Part shown: piece by piece, positions 24,041-34,860 of the stretch
Position numbering within the stretch: position 1 is the stretch's first letter
How the letters are laid out: each line of letters begins with the position of its first letter
Source: Fragum whitleyi
Lineage: Eukaryota; Mollusca; Bivalvia; Cardiida; Cardiidae
DNA: 64,000 bases
Direction of reading: 5' to 3'
NCBI GenBank assembly: GCA_948146395.1
Contig: OX411549.1
Coordinates: 37,222,693 to 37,286,692 of the forward strand
Notes under the pieces: generated by a model
Seen by the model: the letters and a program-made list of their open reading frames with translations, nothing else
What the model was told of the DNA's origin: nothing
Database searches by the model: none
Made by a program: the position numbers and the translations under genes

Positions 24041-25755
24041 AACAGGCGCTTGAGCGCCTAAATTGCTCCACGGGCCTGAATACCCTGATAGAGATTATTA
24101 GAGGATGCTTTGGCTGTTCAAGAAAAGAGAAGCAACTCAGATGCACACAGAGGACGCATACCTTATCATAACACTGAATTTCGGCCAGTGGCGCTAAAAA
24201 GAAAGTAACTTAAGATAGTAACTTATAAGAGAAAATGTTATACTTTACACTTAAAATTTTCTCATTTCCCCAAATATTTTCTTTAAATCTGTTCAAAGTC
24301 TATTTCATTCATGGGCAGACAAGATAGTTTTTTCAGTTTTATTATGATAAATAATTGGTCTAATGAACAATCTTTTTTGGTGAATAAGAACAGACCTATT
24401 TCGTGTGTAGATTTTTTATTTAACGAAACTATTTCTTCTCGAATAATAACATAACAAGAATTGAAGTGAATGAATGAATCATTATTTCAAGTAAATAAGT
24501 GTTTTTACGTATGTTATGCTGAAAGAATTCTGCAGAGAAAAATTCATGATCAATGAATATCATATTGAAAATTGATTGTAGATCTTTCCGCTTTTCACTT
24601 AACACCACTAAAAGTATGTTACTTCTTTACATGTATCATTGTTTGTCATCAAAACAAAATTCAAACTATATGTGCATTTTCAAAACTGAGCTCAGAAATC
24701 CATATATGATAAGTCAACTCAGCTCTATATTTCCTTCTCTGAACCTCAGTAGGTCAGCACGTTTTACACTTGTCTTCTCTGTGTAGAGTCACCCTTTGTT
24801 CAACTAAACTGACCAATTCCCAGGGGGTATTCTCAAGCTAATATTTCACCAAATGTTTCTACACATTTGGATTTCAACAAAGGTTTTATTCCTTCTTATC
24901 TACAATCTAAACACCAATTGTATTTTATAAGCATTGAAAAATCAATCATTTATTTGATACCAAAAGGGTGATCAAATATTCACTTTATATGTTGAAATGT
25001 CCTCTGCCAATAAAATACATGCTGTTCATCTAATCGATATACTTCAGAAAGTTGCAACTTTACAGAAATATAATTCCTATGTTATTTGGTAGAAATCCAT
25101 CTATTTAAACGTTTTAAAATTTTGTTTTACCCGATATTGTATGTCTAAAGAAACGACCATTGCCGCTAAAAGACATATTTTTCATTTGATCACAATTATT
25201 TTTGTTCTCTGAAAAAGGGCCACTAAAAAATCATCCAGTGAAATTTGGTTGATATTTATCAATTAAATTGTGAGAAAATGATTTTCAAAGTTTCCACTAT
25301 ATAACATGAAAAGAAATGTTCTCCGCCGAGAAAATACATATTTTTCATCTAATCACAATATATTTTTGTAGATTGATAATGGGTCACTCAAAGAAAATAA
25401 ATGTCAAGGCTTTCAATATATAATAATATAGAATTTGGCCTCCGCCCATAAACTAAATATTTTTCATCTAATCAAAATAACTTTTTGTAGACTAATAAAG
25501 AGTTGGGTGAAAATGAACTTCTAAATTTCCACTTTAAAACATAAAGAGAACTGACCTCCGCCCATTTAATACATATTTTGCATCCATTCACAATATTTTT
25601 TGTAGGATTATAAAGGGTCACTCAAGGATATTTCAAGTAAAGTTTGGTTGGAATTCATCCAGTTCTTCCAGATTTTTAAAGTAAAAGTTTACTGACTGAC
25701 GACGGACACCCCGACATGACGATAGCCCGCTGGCCTTTTGGCCAGTGGAGCTAAA
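24041..25755. mobile_element. Repeat with tandem core inserted in inverted block j
   Basis: The left side has AACAGGCGCTTGAGCGCC at 24,041, containing a perfect palindrome GGCGCTTGAGCGCC-like stem. The right side ends with CTGGCCTTTTGGCCAG (25,731-25,746), another perfect hairpin, followed by TGGAGCTAAA; a similar GGCCAGTGGCGCTAAAAAG occurs at 24,184, so two related elements may be joined here. The core between about 24,990 and 25,680 has three to four units of roughly 120 bp sharing catatttttcatctaatca. A GACGACGGACACC tract lies near the right end. No coding sequence. Confidence 0.6.
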
Positions 25756-25912
25756 CAATACCATCAATCAAGGTCTTTTGTCAAGGTCAAATTTGTGAAA
25801 AAATACGTTTGGGCATAACTTTTGAATGGGAAATGATAGGGCTTTCATATTTCACATAACAATTGCTGAGACAAGGCTTTTTCTGTTGGAACAAAGTTCA
25901 AGGTCATCAGTC

Positions 25913-26072
<160 letters not shown>

Positions 26073-26918
26073 TTCGGTAAAACAGATCATACAATAATCA
26101 AGTAGTACAATAAAGCGACAAATACGATGATGCAATCACACTTTAAATGACGAATTACGTAACAATATTAAAATACATACGTAAAAACATTGTTACGATC
26201 CAAAACTTGAACAAAGAAACAAGCTTTTCAAAGAGTTATACTACCCTTTAAATGACCCCAAACCAAGGATAACACGATAAAGAGACAACTCTTATTTCCA
26301 TCGTGGTCCTAATAACAATAACAACAGGGTGGCATGACACAATGAGAGGCTTGTTCTGGAAAGTAGAAGATTAATAATGATAAAAAGTAAATTAATATTT
26401 TAAAAGTTAAATATCACAGTAAATTGTGGCAGTACTGCAAAAATACCGCAATAGCAATAGCTCATACAAGCCACTTTTACGAGAATTCAGCAGGACGACG
26501 TCAAAATTATCACAGAGAATTTTATCACATATCACCTATATAGAAAGGCTTTGGTCATTTGTTAAAAAGTGCTTTACCTTTTGCTTAAAAGTCCCATAAT
26601 TTGAAAGGTTTGTTATTTCAACGGGAAGATTGTTCCATAATTTGCAAGCATTGAAGCAAAAAGATTTAGACCCAAATGATTTGACTTTAGGCATACGGTA
26701 TCCTTGTTTTGAGCTCAGCCTTGTGTTGTAATCATGAACAGATGTCTGTGAAACAAAGAAATGTTTCAAATACTCTGGTGCCCAATTATTATTGATTTTG
26801 AATACGTGACACAACATGATCTGTTCAACTCGACTCTGTACAGGTAACCAGTTAAGCTTTTTGAAATGTTCCATGGAGATATTCGTTCTTGCGTCTAAAT
26901 TGAGAATAAATCTGATTA

Positions 26919-27531
26919 CTGTAAACGGGGTAATTTTTGCGGTGGTTTTATTTTGGCTATATTGGCGGTCAAGCTAAAATGCGCCAAAATTAATCCACCG
27001 CTAATATTTGTCATTATTAAATAAGAAATTTCTTTATTATGATAGATATGAAATCTATACATCTTAAGTCAATGTGAATGAAATAAATGTAAAAGATATG
27101 CAGACCAAACTTATTATTATGCTGACAACGTTGACATTTCGACGGGTCAGCGCAATACTATTGTATTGCCTATAAATTATAGGCACATTCAATAGTATTG
27201 CACCGATCCCTCAATTTCAAGATTCCAGATCAAAGTTGGTTGATACATTGTAATGAAACCACAGCGAAAAGTGTGAAAAACTTATACACGCGTTATAACT
27301 ATAACAAAAGGTGTGAAAAAAAACTATTGCCAGGTTTGTAGAAAATTGACATTACTCTAGAAATTGCCTTTCTTTTACTTACGTTGTTTTAAACGACGAA
27401 AAAATGTAAAATATAGATAAAGCGTTTAAATTTGGCGTTAAAGTAAGATGCGCCAAAATAAATAACCTCCAATAAATCGTTATCGAAAAAACCGACAAAT
27501 GTGGACACCGCCAATATAAAGCCGTTTTAAG
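26919..27531. mobile_element. 613-bp MITE with TA target duplication
   Basis: Flanked by TA on both sides (26,917-26,918 and 27,532-27,533). Termini are CTGTAAACGGGG on the left and, reverse-complemented, CTTAAAACGGC on the right. Deleting the element and one TA restores a continuous reverse-transcriptase reading (QTTQNKL-IRFILNL), so both ends are fixed to the base. Subterminal words GGCGCATTTTAGC/GCGCCAAAAT also repeat at both ends. A TA duplication suggests a Tc1/mariner-superfamily source, but the termini do not identify it. It has no ORF. Confidence 0.85.
27153..27200. repeat. 48-nt nested palindrome inside the MITE
   Basis: Outer arms CAATACTATTG and CAATAGTATTG pair perfectly over 11 bp. 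Inside them GCCTATAA and TTATAGGC pair perfectly, with short internal loops TATT and ACATT. The DNA could extrude as a cruciform, or this could be a small foldback insertion. Confidence 0.85.
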
Positions 27532-28430
27532 TAACTTATTTTGGGTAGTCTGCAACTTAGTTTTTAACTTTTGATTAAGACTGTGAAACCATATGGAGCA
27601 GGCATAATCATAATGACACTGTATAAGAGATGTTGCTAGGATTCTTGTATGCTTGCATAAAAAAATCTTTCTTTCGATAAAGGAATTTAAGTCGAGCATT
27701 GGCTTTCTTTAAAACAGACTCAGCTAGGGATGTAAAGGATAAAGTTTGATCAATGTTGACACCTAAATACTTAACCGAGGAAGAGTGACCAATATGAGTT
27801 CCATTACAAGACACGTCGAGGGTTGGTTGTGACTTCAGTTTCTGCCTGGAACCAAATAATATTGACTCTGTTTTTTCCTAAATGTAGAGAAAGTTTATTG
27901 TCAACTAGCCATTGACTAACTTCTTTGAGATCACCAGACAATGCCTTTTCAACCTCTTCGGCATTTTTGCCGGAAACTGATATAACAGAGTCGTCGGCAT
28001 ATAGCAATAATTTGTTTTTTACAACTCCTGGCATGTCGTTGACATAGACCAAAAATAATAAAGGGCCAAGTATAGAGGTGATTTGTCAAGGTCAATTTTT
28101 TGCTGTTAAAACTAATATAAGCAGTGACTTTGAATTGGTAAATCATAGGAACTTAAAGGTTCCAATGTGATTTGCTTGTGACAAGATCATCAAATGCAAA
28201 ACAATGTCAAGGTCATTGGTCGAGGTCAACGCCATTTGGTAAAAGTCGCTCATTAAAAACATAAAAACTTCACATTTAGCTTTAACGTTTGATTGGTAAA
28301 CAAACTACCTGTTTCAAATTGGTCTCTAGAAGCATTTTGAACATTGACCCTTTTTATACTCCTTTTTTCACCATCCAGCACTTTACAGCCGAGCGTAGGC
28401 ATCCGTTTGCGGTGCTTTAATTATTTCTTC

Positions 28431-29043
28431 AACAAGAGCAACGCTAGGCGAGGCATTATACGCCCGAAGCTCAGAAATAAATGGGTGATGTTTTGAACTT
28501 TTTATTGATCCTTAGGATGTATTTCTAGCAAACACTATAGTATATTGTATTTATTATGATGGTAGTATTTGTTTTGTTTTCCTATTTCTCTTTTGGAAAA
28601 TGTGTTCTTAGGCAATCAAAGAACTGTGGATTACTAATGGATATCATCACTATTCTTCAAGTAATTATATGTCCCCGAGTACAACTAAAATATTCTCAAA
28701 TTCAATCAGATTGAGATAATGTAATCAAACACCCTAGTTATGAGTTCTACATACATATGAAGTTTCAACATCGTAGTCCTGGTATTTTGAAAGTTATGGA
28801 CCGGACACGAATTTGCAAACTGAATCAAACAAAGGACAATAACTCAAAAATTATAGATGGTAGAGTTGTAGTTCTTGTGCTCTACACACCCTAGCTATGA
28901 GATTTATACACCTGTGAAGTTTCAAGACCATAGGCCTTATAGTTTCAAAGTTATGGACCGGACACGACTTTGCTAACGTACAGACAGACAGACGGACAGA
29001 CAGACGATGCAGACGATAACATAATACGACCCTTCGGGCGTAT
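28431..29043 (+). mobile_element. AACAAGAG-type element in inverted block i/j
   Basis: Starts AACAAGAGCAACGC at 28,431. The core has two units (about 28,735-28,850 and 28,890-28,975) sharing agttatggaccggacacga. A CAGACGGACAGACAG tract follows, and the element ends ATAATACGACCCTTCGGGCGTAT, written here in parts: the terminal hairpin is CGACCC-TTC-GGGCG. The empty site is seen in copy 2 (10,500-10,520): there ttatttcttc directly joins aaaaaggattt when read on the minus strand. No target duplication of more than one or two A residues is visible. Confidence 0.75.
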
Positions 29044-29049
29044 AAAAAG

Positions 29050-29350
29050 GATTTAACCTTGTTTGTCCTGGAATTCTTTTGGTCAACATTTCGAAAACGG
29101 GGTCTCCATCAGGCATAGATCTTGTCCAGCTTGAGATATTTCTTTAGAATAAAATCAATAAGTGCTAATGATAAGCCAGTCATTTTAGCTAAATGCCTTA
29201 TGCCAAAGTACCTTACATCTTTTTAAAGGTTCATCGAAATCGCTCAATGGTTTGCTTTGTAACTTTTGTTGCAGAGCGACCTGAGTTAACAGCATCCTTT
29301 AGCTGCTTGTCTCTCGACTTAGATCGACCAGCCAATCTACAAGAGCTCTT
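29050..29350 (-). pseudogene. Mariner-type transposase relic (block i, copy 3)
   Basis: Inverted counterpart of the relic at 10,140-10,510, with the same order of features: interrupted WxP-like region near 29,110, a degenerate I-H-x-I-L helix, an AIS/KRF segment near 29,240 and a RLAGRSKS-like helix near 29,330. It carries extra base changes and stops. Non-functional. Confidence 0.55.
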
Positions 29351-31521
29351 TCAGAGCTCTTTTCATCAATATTTGTATAGAGTGTAATGCGTGCTCTACA
29401 AAACAATGTACACAGTGCGAAACTCATAAAAAATGACCAATTGATACTGATTTTTTTTTGTGCTGTGTGTGAAAAAATGAACGACTGGACTAGTGGACAG
29501 ACAGACGGGCAAACAATGTAGAGACGGAGAGATGATAGAAAGAGAATGATAACAACGGCTTGCTTTAACCATTGTGCTCAGATGAGCTAAAAGCCAGTGT
29601 TTGGGCTCATTCGTTCGGCAAGCATTCGAGTCACTAAATAAAAATGGACATCACTAACAATTTTCGCCGTAAGTGTAAATTTCAATAAGAAAGGACTAAA
29701 GGCGAACATATAATACTAGTCACTTTTAAGGCGAATCAAATAACCAAATATTATTTTATTGCAATTACTTTCGGGCGACACTTGCTGTATAATTATGATT
29801 GTTATTATTCTCATAATTAATTTAATTATTTAGTATTATAATTATCACTTAAATTATGTTATCCATTGTTAATAGATATATATAAAAAATATATAGATAT
29901 TTCGTTGTCTTTTACAGGTTCATTTTTCCGGTACAACACCTTTACAATAAGATACAGCACTACCCGGCGGCAAACCATAAAACATATTTTTTTCCAACGT
30001 TTACAACGATTTAATCCTTATCATCGATCTCAATTAAAAGTACATGTATCGATTGATATTTTAATTGTCAACTCAAATTTATATTTTACGCATGTCCACA
30101 AACGCTCGATTTTGACTACCGAGGTTTTCTCGATACTACCAGAAGCATATATAATATGGAAAATACGCTATTGGACGACGTTCGAATGTTTAAAGAGAAA
30201 AAACTCGACATTTTTATTAATTTTTTTTGTTTCAAATTATCTAGAATAGACAGCAAACATTTCAATCCAATAAAAAGGGGACTCCGCGTGAAGTGTTGGT
30301 CGAAAATCGCGTTGAAGTTAGATAAGGCGTTTAGAAAAGTGACATTTTAAATGACGTTATATCATTTATGTCGACATAAAAGTTGAAAAGGAATTCCGAG
30401 GAAACTCTGTTCTCAGTCCATATTTATAATATTTCTAAACGTATTTATATCTGACAAGCTTTAGCTAAATAGTTTTCATTAAAAAAGCAAATATTTTGTA
30501 TTTTTACTACGAATGATTATTAGCTGAAAAGACAGACAAGATATTTTGTCGAAGATATGTGTATCTTTGCGCTCGATTACCAATGCAGAATAATGGACTA
30601 CGACTGAAAAAAGTCTGATCTCTTTTGATGCTTTTCTCTTCCTTTTGCGTACATTTCTGAATGTATCAATAGAGCGATTTTAAGTGGATCCGTTAATGCA
30701 AGTATGACTAATATGCCGTTTTCATTGTGCAAATTCGGAGTAATTTGGGCTTATCGCATGTGAACACAAATATTCCATGCCTAAGGATTTTAATCCGAAA
30801 TAACTAAACACCTCTGGTATGTCCAACAGTTGTACATAGACAACGGCTTTGAATTGACTTGGATATATTTTGTCTGGCTGAACGAATATCGTAAGGTCTC
30901 GGCCGGCCGCCTATGGCCGCCGTTCATTTATGTTTTAATATTTCATTCGACTTAAGTGCCCAGTTCCACCTGTTTGCCTTAAGTCTTTTCTTTACAAAAT
31001 AAACCCTTAATGCGAAATTTGCTTTCGACATTCAATTCCATTAAGAATATGTCATGGTTTTGCGTAATTTTGTTTCTTTTTAACTTAAGTCAGAAATGAT
31101 CGAAAATAAAATCGAACAAATTCACAGTGCTTTGAAACTGTTTGTCATTTGAAATCAAATAGGACTACATCCATTTTTGCTTTATCCGAATTTTATAAGA
31201 AGTCGCCTCATCATTGTTTCACAGAAAAAACTGTCCTTACAAAGAATATAGTGTATCGAACTGAAATTACAAACTTCAGAAACATCGTTTAATATAGGGG
31301 TTTACATGTAAGGTTACAATGATATGATGGGCTCTTTTTAAGGTCGTTGAGAAACCCATGATGTGCTCAAATCTTACAAATTAACCCGCAGTTCAAAATT
31401 GTTTTCATCCATATTTAGGAAGGTAAATTATATCATGGTGGGAGTCGTAAGACCGGTTTCTGTTTTGACGGAAAAGATCGTTGCTACGGTGAAAACATTA
31501 ATTAGGGGAAAACTCACGTTA

Positions 31522-32550
31522 TAAACTGACTGTCATAATTAACGCTTCACATGCATTCAGCATTGGTTCAATGCGGGACATTAATTACAGGTACTATTTG
31601 TTTATGACGGAAGATACTGATGGGGATGATGTTCAAAGGCGGAGTAAGTTTTTGCCTAAAACAAAATTCGTCACATTTTATTCAAGGTTAGAAATGACCA
31701 CTGCCCTTAAGGTGTCAGTAACGAGTATGTCCACCATGATTAGCAACCACAGCCTGAAGTCTGTGTCTCATTGAGCCACACATGTTACGGAACAAGTACC
31801 TCGGGATGCGAGCCCACTCCTGGTGAAGAGCATCAGTCAGCTGTTGCACTGTTTGAGGCTCTGACTGACGTTGATATAAACGACGTCCTAGGGTATCCCA
31901 CATGTGCTCGCTTGGATTGCAGTCCGGTGAATTGGCTGGCCATTGCAGAACGTTAATATTATTGGCTTGGAGGAAGTTTGTGGTGATACACGCCGTGTGT
32001 GGACGTGTATTATCATGCATAAAAGCGAGTCCAGGTTATCAGCGAAATAGGGGTTGGACAACAGTCTGTAAAACTTTGTTTATTCACCCCCTGGCACTCA
32101 AATTGCCTTATACAACAACCAACGTTTTGAATGCATGGTTAATGGCGGCCCACACCATAACCCCGCCACCACCGAAGCGGTTATGCTCTAAATCACAATT
32201 ATGCATATAACGTTCAATTCGACGTCGATATTGTTGACGATGACGTGGTAAAAATATCCAGCCACAATATGGCCACCTGCACCCCACGTTCCCGTAACCT
32301 ACTGTGTTTGCACTATAATTCCAATCGTGATTACCAAAAAACGGCTGCAGATGTCGATGTAGCCGTCAAAAACGGCCACGAAGGTGCCATTAACGTATAA
32401 AGTTGTCTTGACGTACAGATGTTGAGCGAGGCCTACCAGATCAACGCCTGTCCTGAAAACTTTCTGTGGCGTTCACACGTCTAACCAAACGCACTATCGT
32501 TGATCTTGATACGTTAAAACGTCTAGCGACAAGAAAAATCTTGTAAACTG
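31522..32550 (-). pseudogene. Tc1-type transposase relic
   Basis: The minus strand starts near 32,540 with LVARRFNVSRSTIVRLVRR (helix-turn-helix) and GRPRSTSVRQDNFIR, the GRPR hook plus second DNA-binding segment. The middle is shortened. It resumes with RRRIERYMHNCDLEHNRF and GGGGVMVWAAINHAFKTL, the region around the second catalytic Asp, and ends in an open stretch 32,020-31,715 with DNTRPHTACITTNFLQ, LQWPANSPDCNPSEHMWDTL and AVVANHGGHTRY. The final Asp/Glu region (SPDCNPSEHMWD) is the classical Tc1 C-terminus. It sits at the c/d boundary of copy 3, where about 240 bp of the unit are missing, so insertion was accompanied or followed by deletion. Internal deletion and frameshifts make it inactive. 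Confidence 0.85.
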
Positions 32551-33566
32551 CCCAAAATGCGTGCGCATGTTTGATGCGATACCACCGAAAGGAAGTTCTG
32601 AAAAATGCTCTTATTATTGTTTTTTTTTTCTGCCAATTGGCCGAAGGTTGCTTTTTCTATTGCTCAAAAAGAGGCAGACGACAATGCTTGCGAAAAGAAC
32701 AATGTTTGATAATTTGATTCGCCTTTAATGCCCAGTTTTATTTGTCCCCCTTACGTAATAAACACCCAGGGCGAAAATCGTCTTTGATTAGACCTTAGGT
32801 AATAGACTTGGCCTACGTATGATCTGCGCGCACTGGGTGCCCAATTTGCTCACTGTCGAGTGGAAACAAAGTCGGGTTAAACTTGCATTGCTAGTTGTAG
32901 ACAAATGTGACCCACTTCTTTATAAAGAGATAGCAAAAGAAGACGAAAGATCCGCCATTATGTACAAAGGAAAAACATAATTTCGCATGTTGCATTCAAT
33001 ATTATTTTATTCGAAATGTACTATCCTTCAAGTGACTGCCATAAAATTATATTTCATTATTTGATTCGCCTTTAGTGCCGAGTACTTTATGTTCGCCTTT
33101 AGTTGTTTCTAATTGAAATAAACACCAAAGGCAATAATCTTCAGTGCTGCCCATTTTCAAGTGGTGATTCGTGTGCTCGCGCTCGTGTAACGGATGAGCC
33201 CAAACACTGAATTTTAAGGCACCCAAGTACCTTGGTCAAAGCAACACTGATGGTCATTGTTTGCCTGTTGTCTGTCGATTTTAAAAGTGTATGCCCTTCT
33301 GCCAACAAGTCTAGTCGTTCACCACAAGAGAAAGATTTTTTTTACACTGCGCAATCGGAGGCGCTATTTCCATATTTCGGAATCCCTCGCCAATTCTGTA
33401 GAAACAATAAAGAGAAGGTTGTGCGAGTTGTTCGGAATACTCTATAGTTTATAGAACGTGGCAATCCGAATGTCCCATACTTTATGAAAATGACGTAAAC
33501 GTTACGCCATTTGTATAAAGGATGGGGCGTCCGGAACACTTCGGTAAAAATTTTGTTCCCTAAAAC

Positions 33567-34860
33567 AGTTAACAAATTTAGGAAATATTACTAGAAACAG
33601 TAAGAATTTTTGGAATGAGGTCCGTAAACTATCTGGTAGACAAAAAGCCACGCCAACTCTTTCTGTAATTGATTGGTTTAACCATTTCGAAAATTTGTGA
33701 GGCAAAGGTGATGATGCTCAAAGCAATTTTCAAATTTAAGATGGAGTTTTTATCGATGGTGAAACAAGTGTAATTTTTAATTCTGATATTACTGACAGAG
33801 CTTTGAGGTTTACAAAATAGGAATTGCAAAGTAAATGTACAGATTTACGCGTTTAAACGACTTCTAAATGTTAATTTTAAATCCTGCAATTTGTCTTTTT
33901 TTGGGAGATACCTGTAGATATCCATTAAGAATTTTGTCATCTAAATGAGTAGTTAAATACTGGCTTCGTATCCTAAAAATGTCAGATAACAGATTTGTCA
34001 AACTTTATTAAGAAATTCTTTTGCACTATGATAATCTCGGATATCAAAATTTGGTTTCCAATGTGCGTCTAAACCTATGTTGAAATGGCTTTGGTCAAAT
34101 TTGGGAAAATCAAACTTTTGAAAATGAACAAATGTTTGTATGTAAATATGTTCAACGGTTAAAAGACCAATATGTACAAGGATGGAGAGCTAGTTGTATG
34201 GAAAATATAAAATGGATTATTACTCAGGCTTCAAAAACTCTTTTGGACAGGAACAATATCTGTCATATATTGATTTAAATAAATTTAGGTCATGTCTTTC
34301 CTCATTTAGAAGTGCTTCGCACCCACTTATGACCGAAAAGGGGAGACACTATGGCAGAACCAGAGAATATCGATTTTGTATCTTTTGTAATTACATGTAT
34401 ACATGTTGAGGACGAAATACATTTTGTGTGAATATGTCCCCAATATAATGATTTCTGAAAGGATTACATTGACCCGAAATATACAAATGTATTAAATGTT
34501 ACATCATTTTATAAGCTAATGTCATCAAAAAAATTAAACAACGATCCGAAAGTTGGCTATGTTTATCTTTTATGCGTTTGAAAAAAGAAGACTATATCTG
34601 GAACCACAAGAAGTATATGTACATATCTAAATACACTGTATCTTTTTAGAACAAAAATGGTCAAACAGTTAATTTATACATGTATCCATCTGCAGATGAA
34701 TGATTAATGTATTTGACTGAATTCCAGTTTGTTTCACTTTTTGAAAGATTTTTTCATGTTTATATTGATTGCCATATATTTTGTACCTTTATACTTTTTG
34801 TTTGTATTATTTAGATTGGCCTTATAATACAAATAAAACTTGAAAAAAAAAATCAAAAAA
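33567..34860 (+). mobile_element. Second LINE type, 5'-truncated and internally deleted, poly(A) end
   Basis: The plus strand begins in frame with NSKNFWNEVRKLSGRQKA and SVIDWFNHFENL, the linker between endonuclease and reverse transcriptase. The reverse transcriptase core is missing. The C-terminal part reads DYYSGFKNSFGQEQYLSYID, FRSCLSSFRSASHPLM, then C-x-x-C followed by VEDEIHFV and CPQYNDF, and SFYKLMSSKKLNND. The 3' end is TACAAATAAAACTTG followed by A-rich sequence (34,828-34,860). The empty site is in the neighbouring unit: tccctaaaacatctt at 35,940-35,960 is uninterrupted. The clade is not assigned; similar C-termini are common in marine invertebrate LINEs. Confidence 0.72.

Larger units (their letters stand above)
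26533..28078 (-). pseudogene. LINE reverse transcriptase C-terminal relic, interrupted by a MITE
   Basis: Minus-strand reading: SILGPLLFLVYVNDM (28,075-28,035), LLYADDSVISVSGKN (the catalytic YADD near 27,985), SQWLVDNKLSLHLGK (about 27,900), then after a frameshift VKYLGVNIDQTLSF (about 27,760), ARLKFLYRKKDF, SLIQCHYDYACSIW in another frame, and KLKTKLQTTQNK (27,560-27,534). After the MITE it resumes at 26,916 with IRFILNLDARTNISMEHF, LNWLPVQSRVEQIMLCHVF, SFGSKSFCFNACKLWNNLP, and a stop at 26,533. This is the palm, thumb and C-terminal region of an L2/CR1-group element. Confidence 0.85.
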
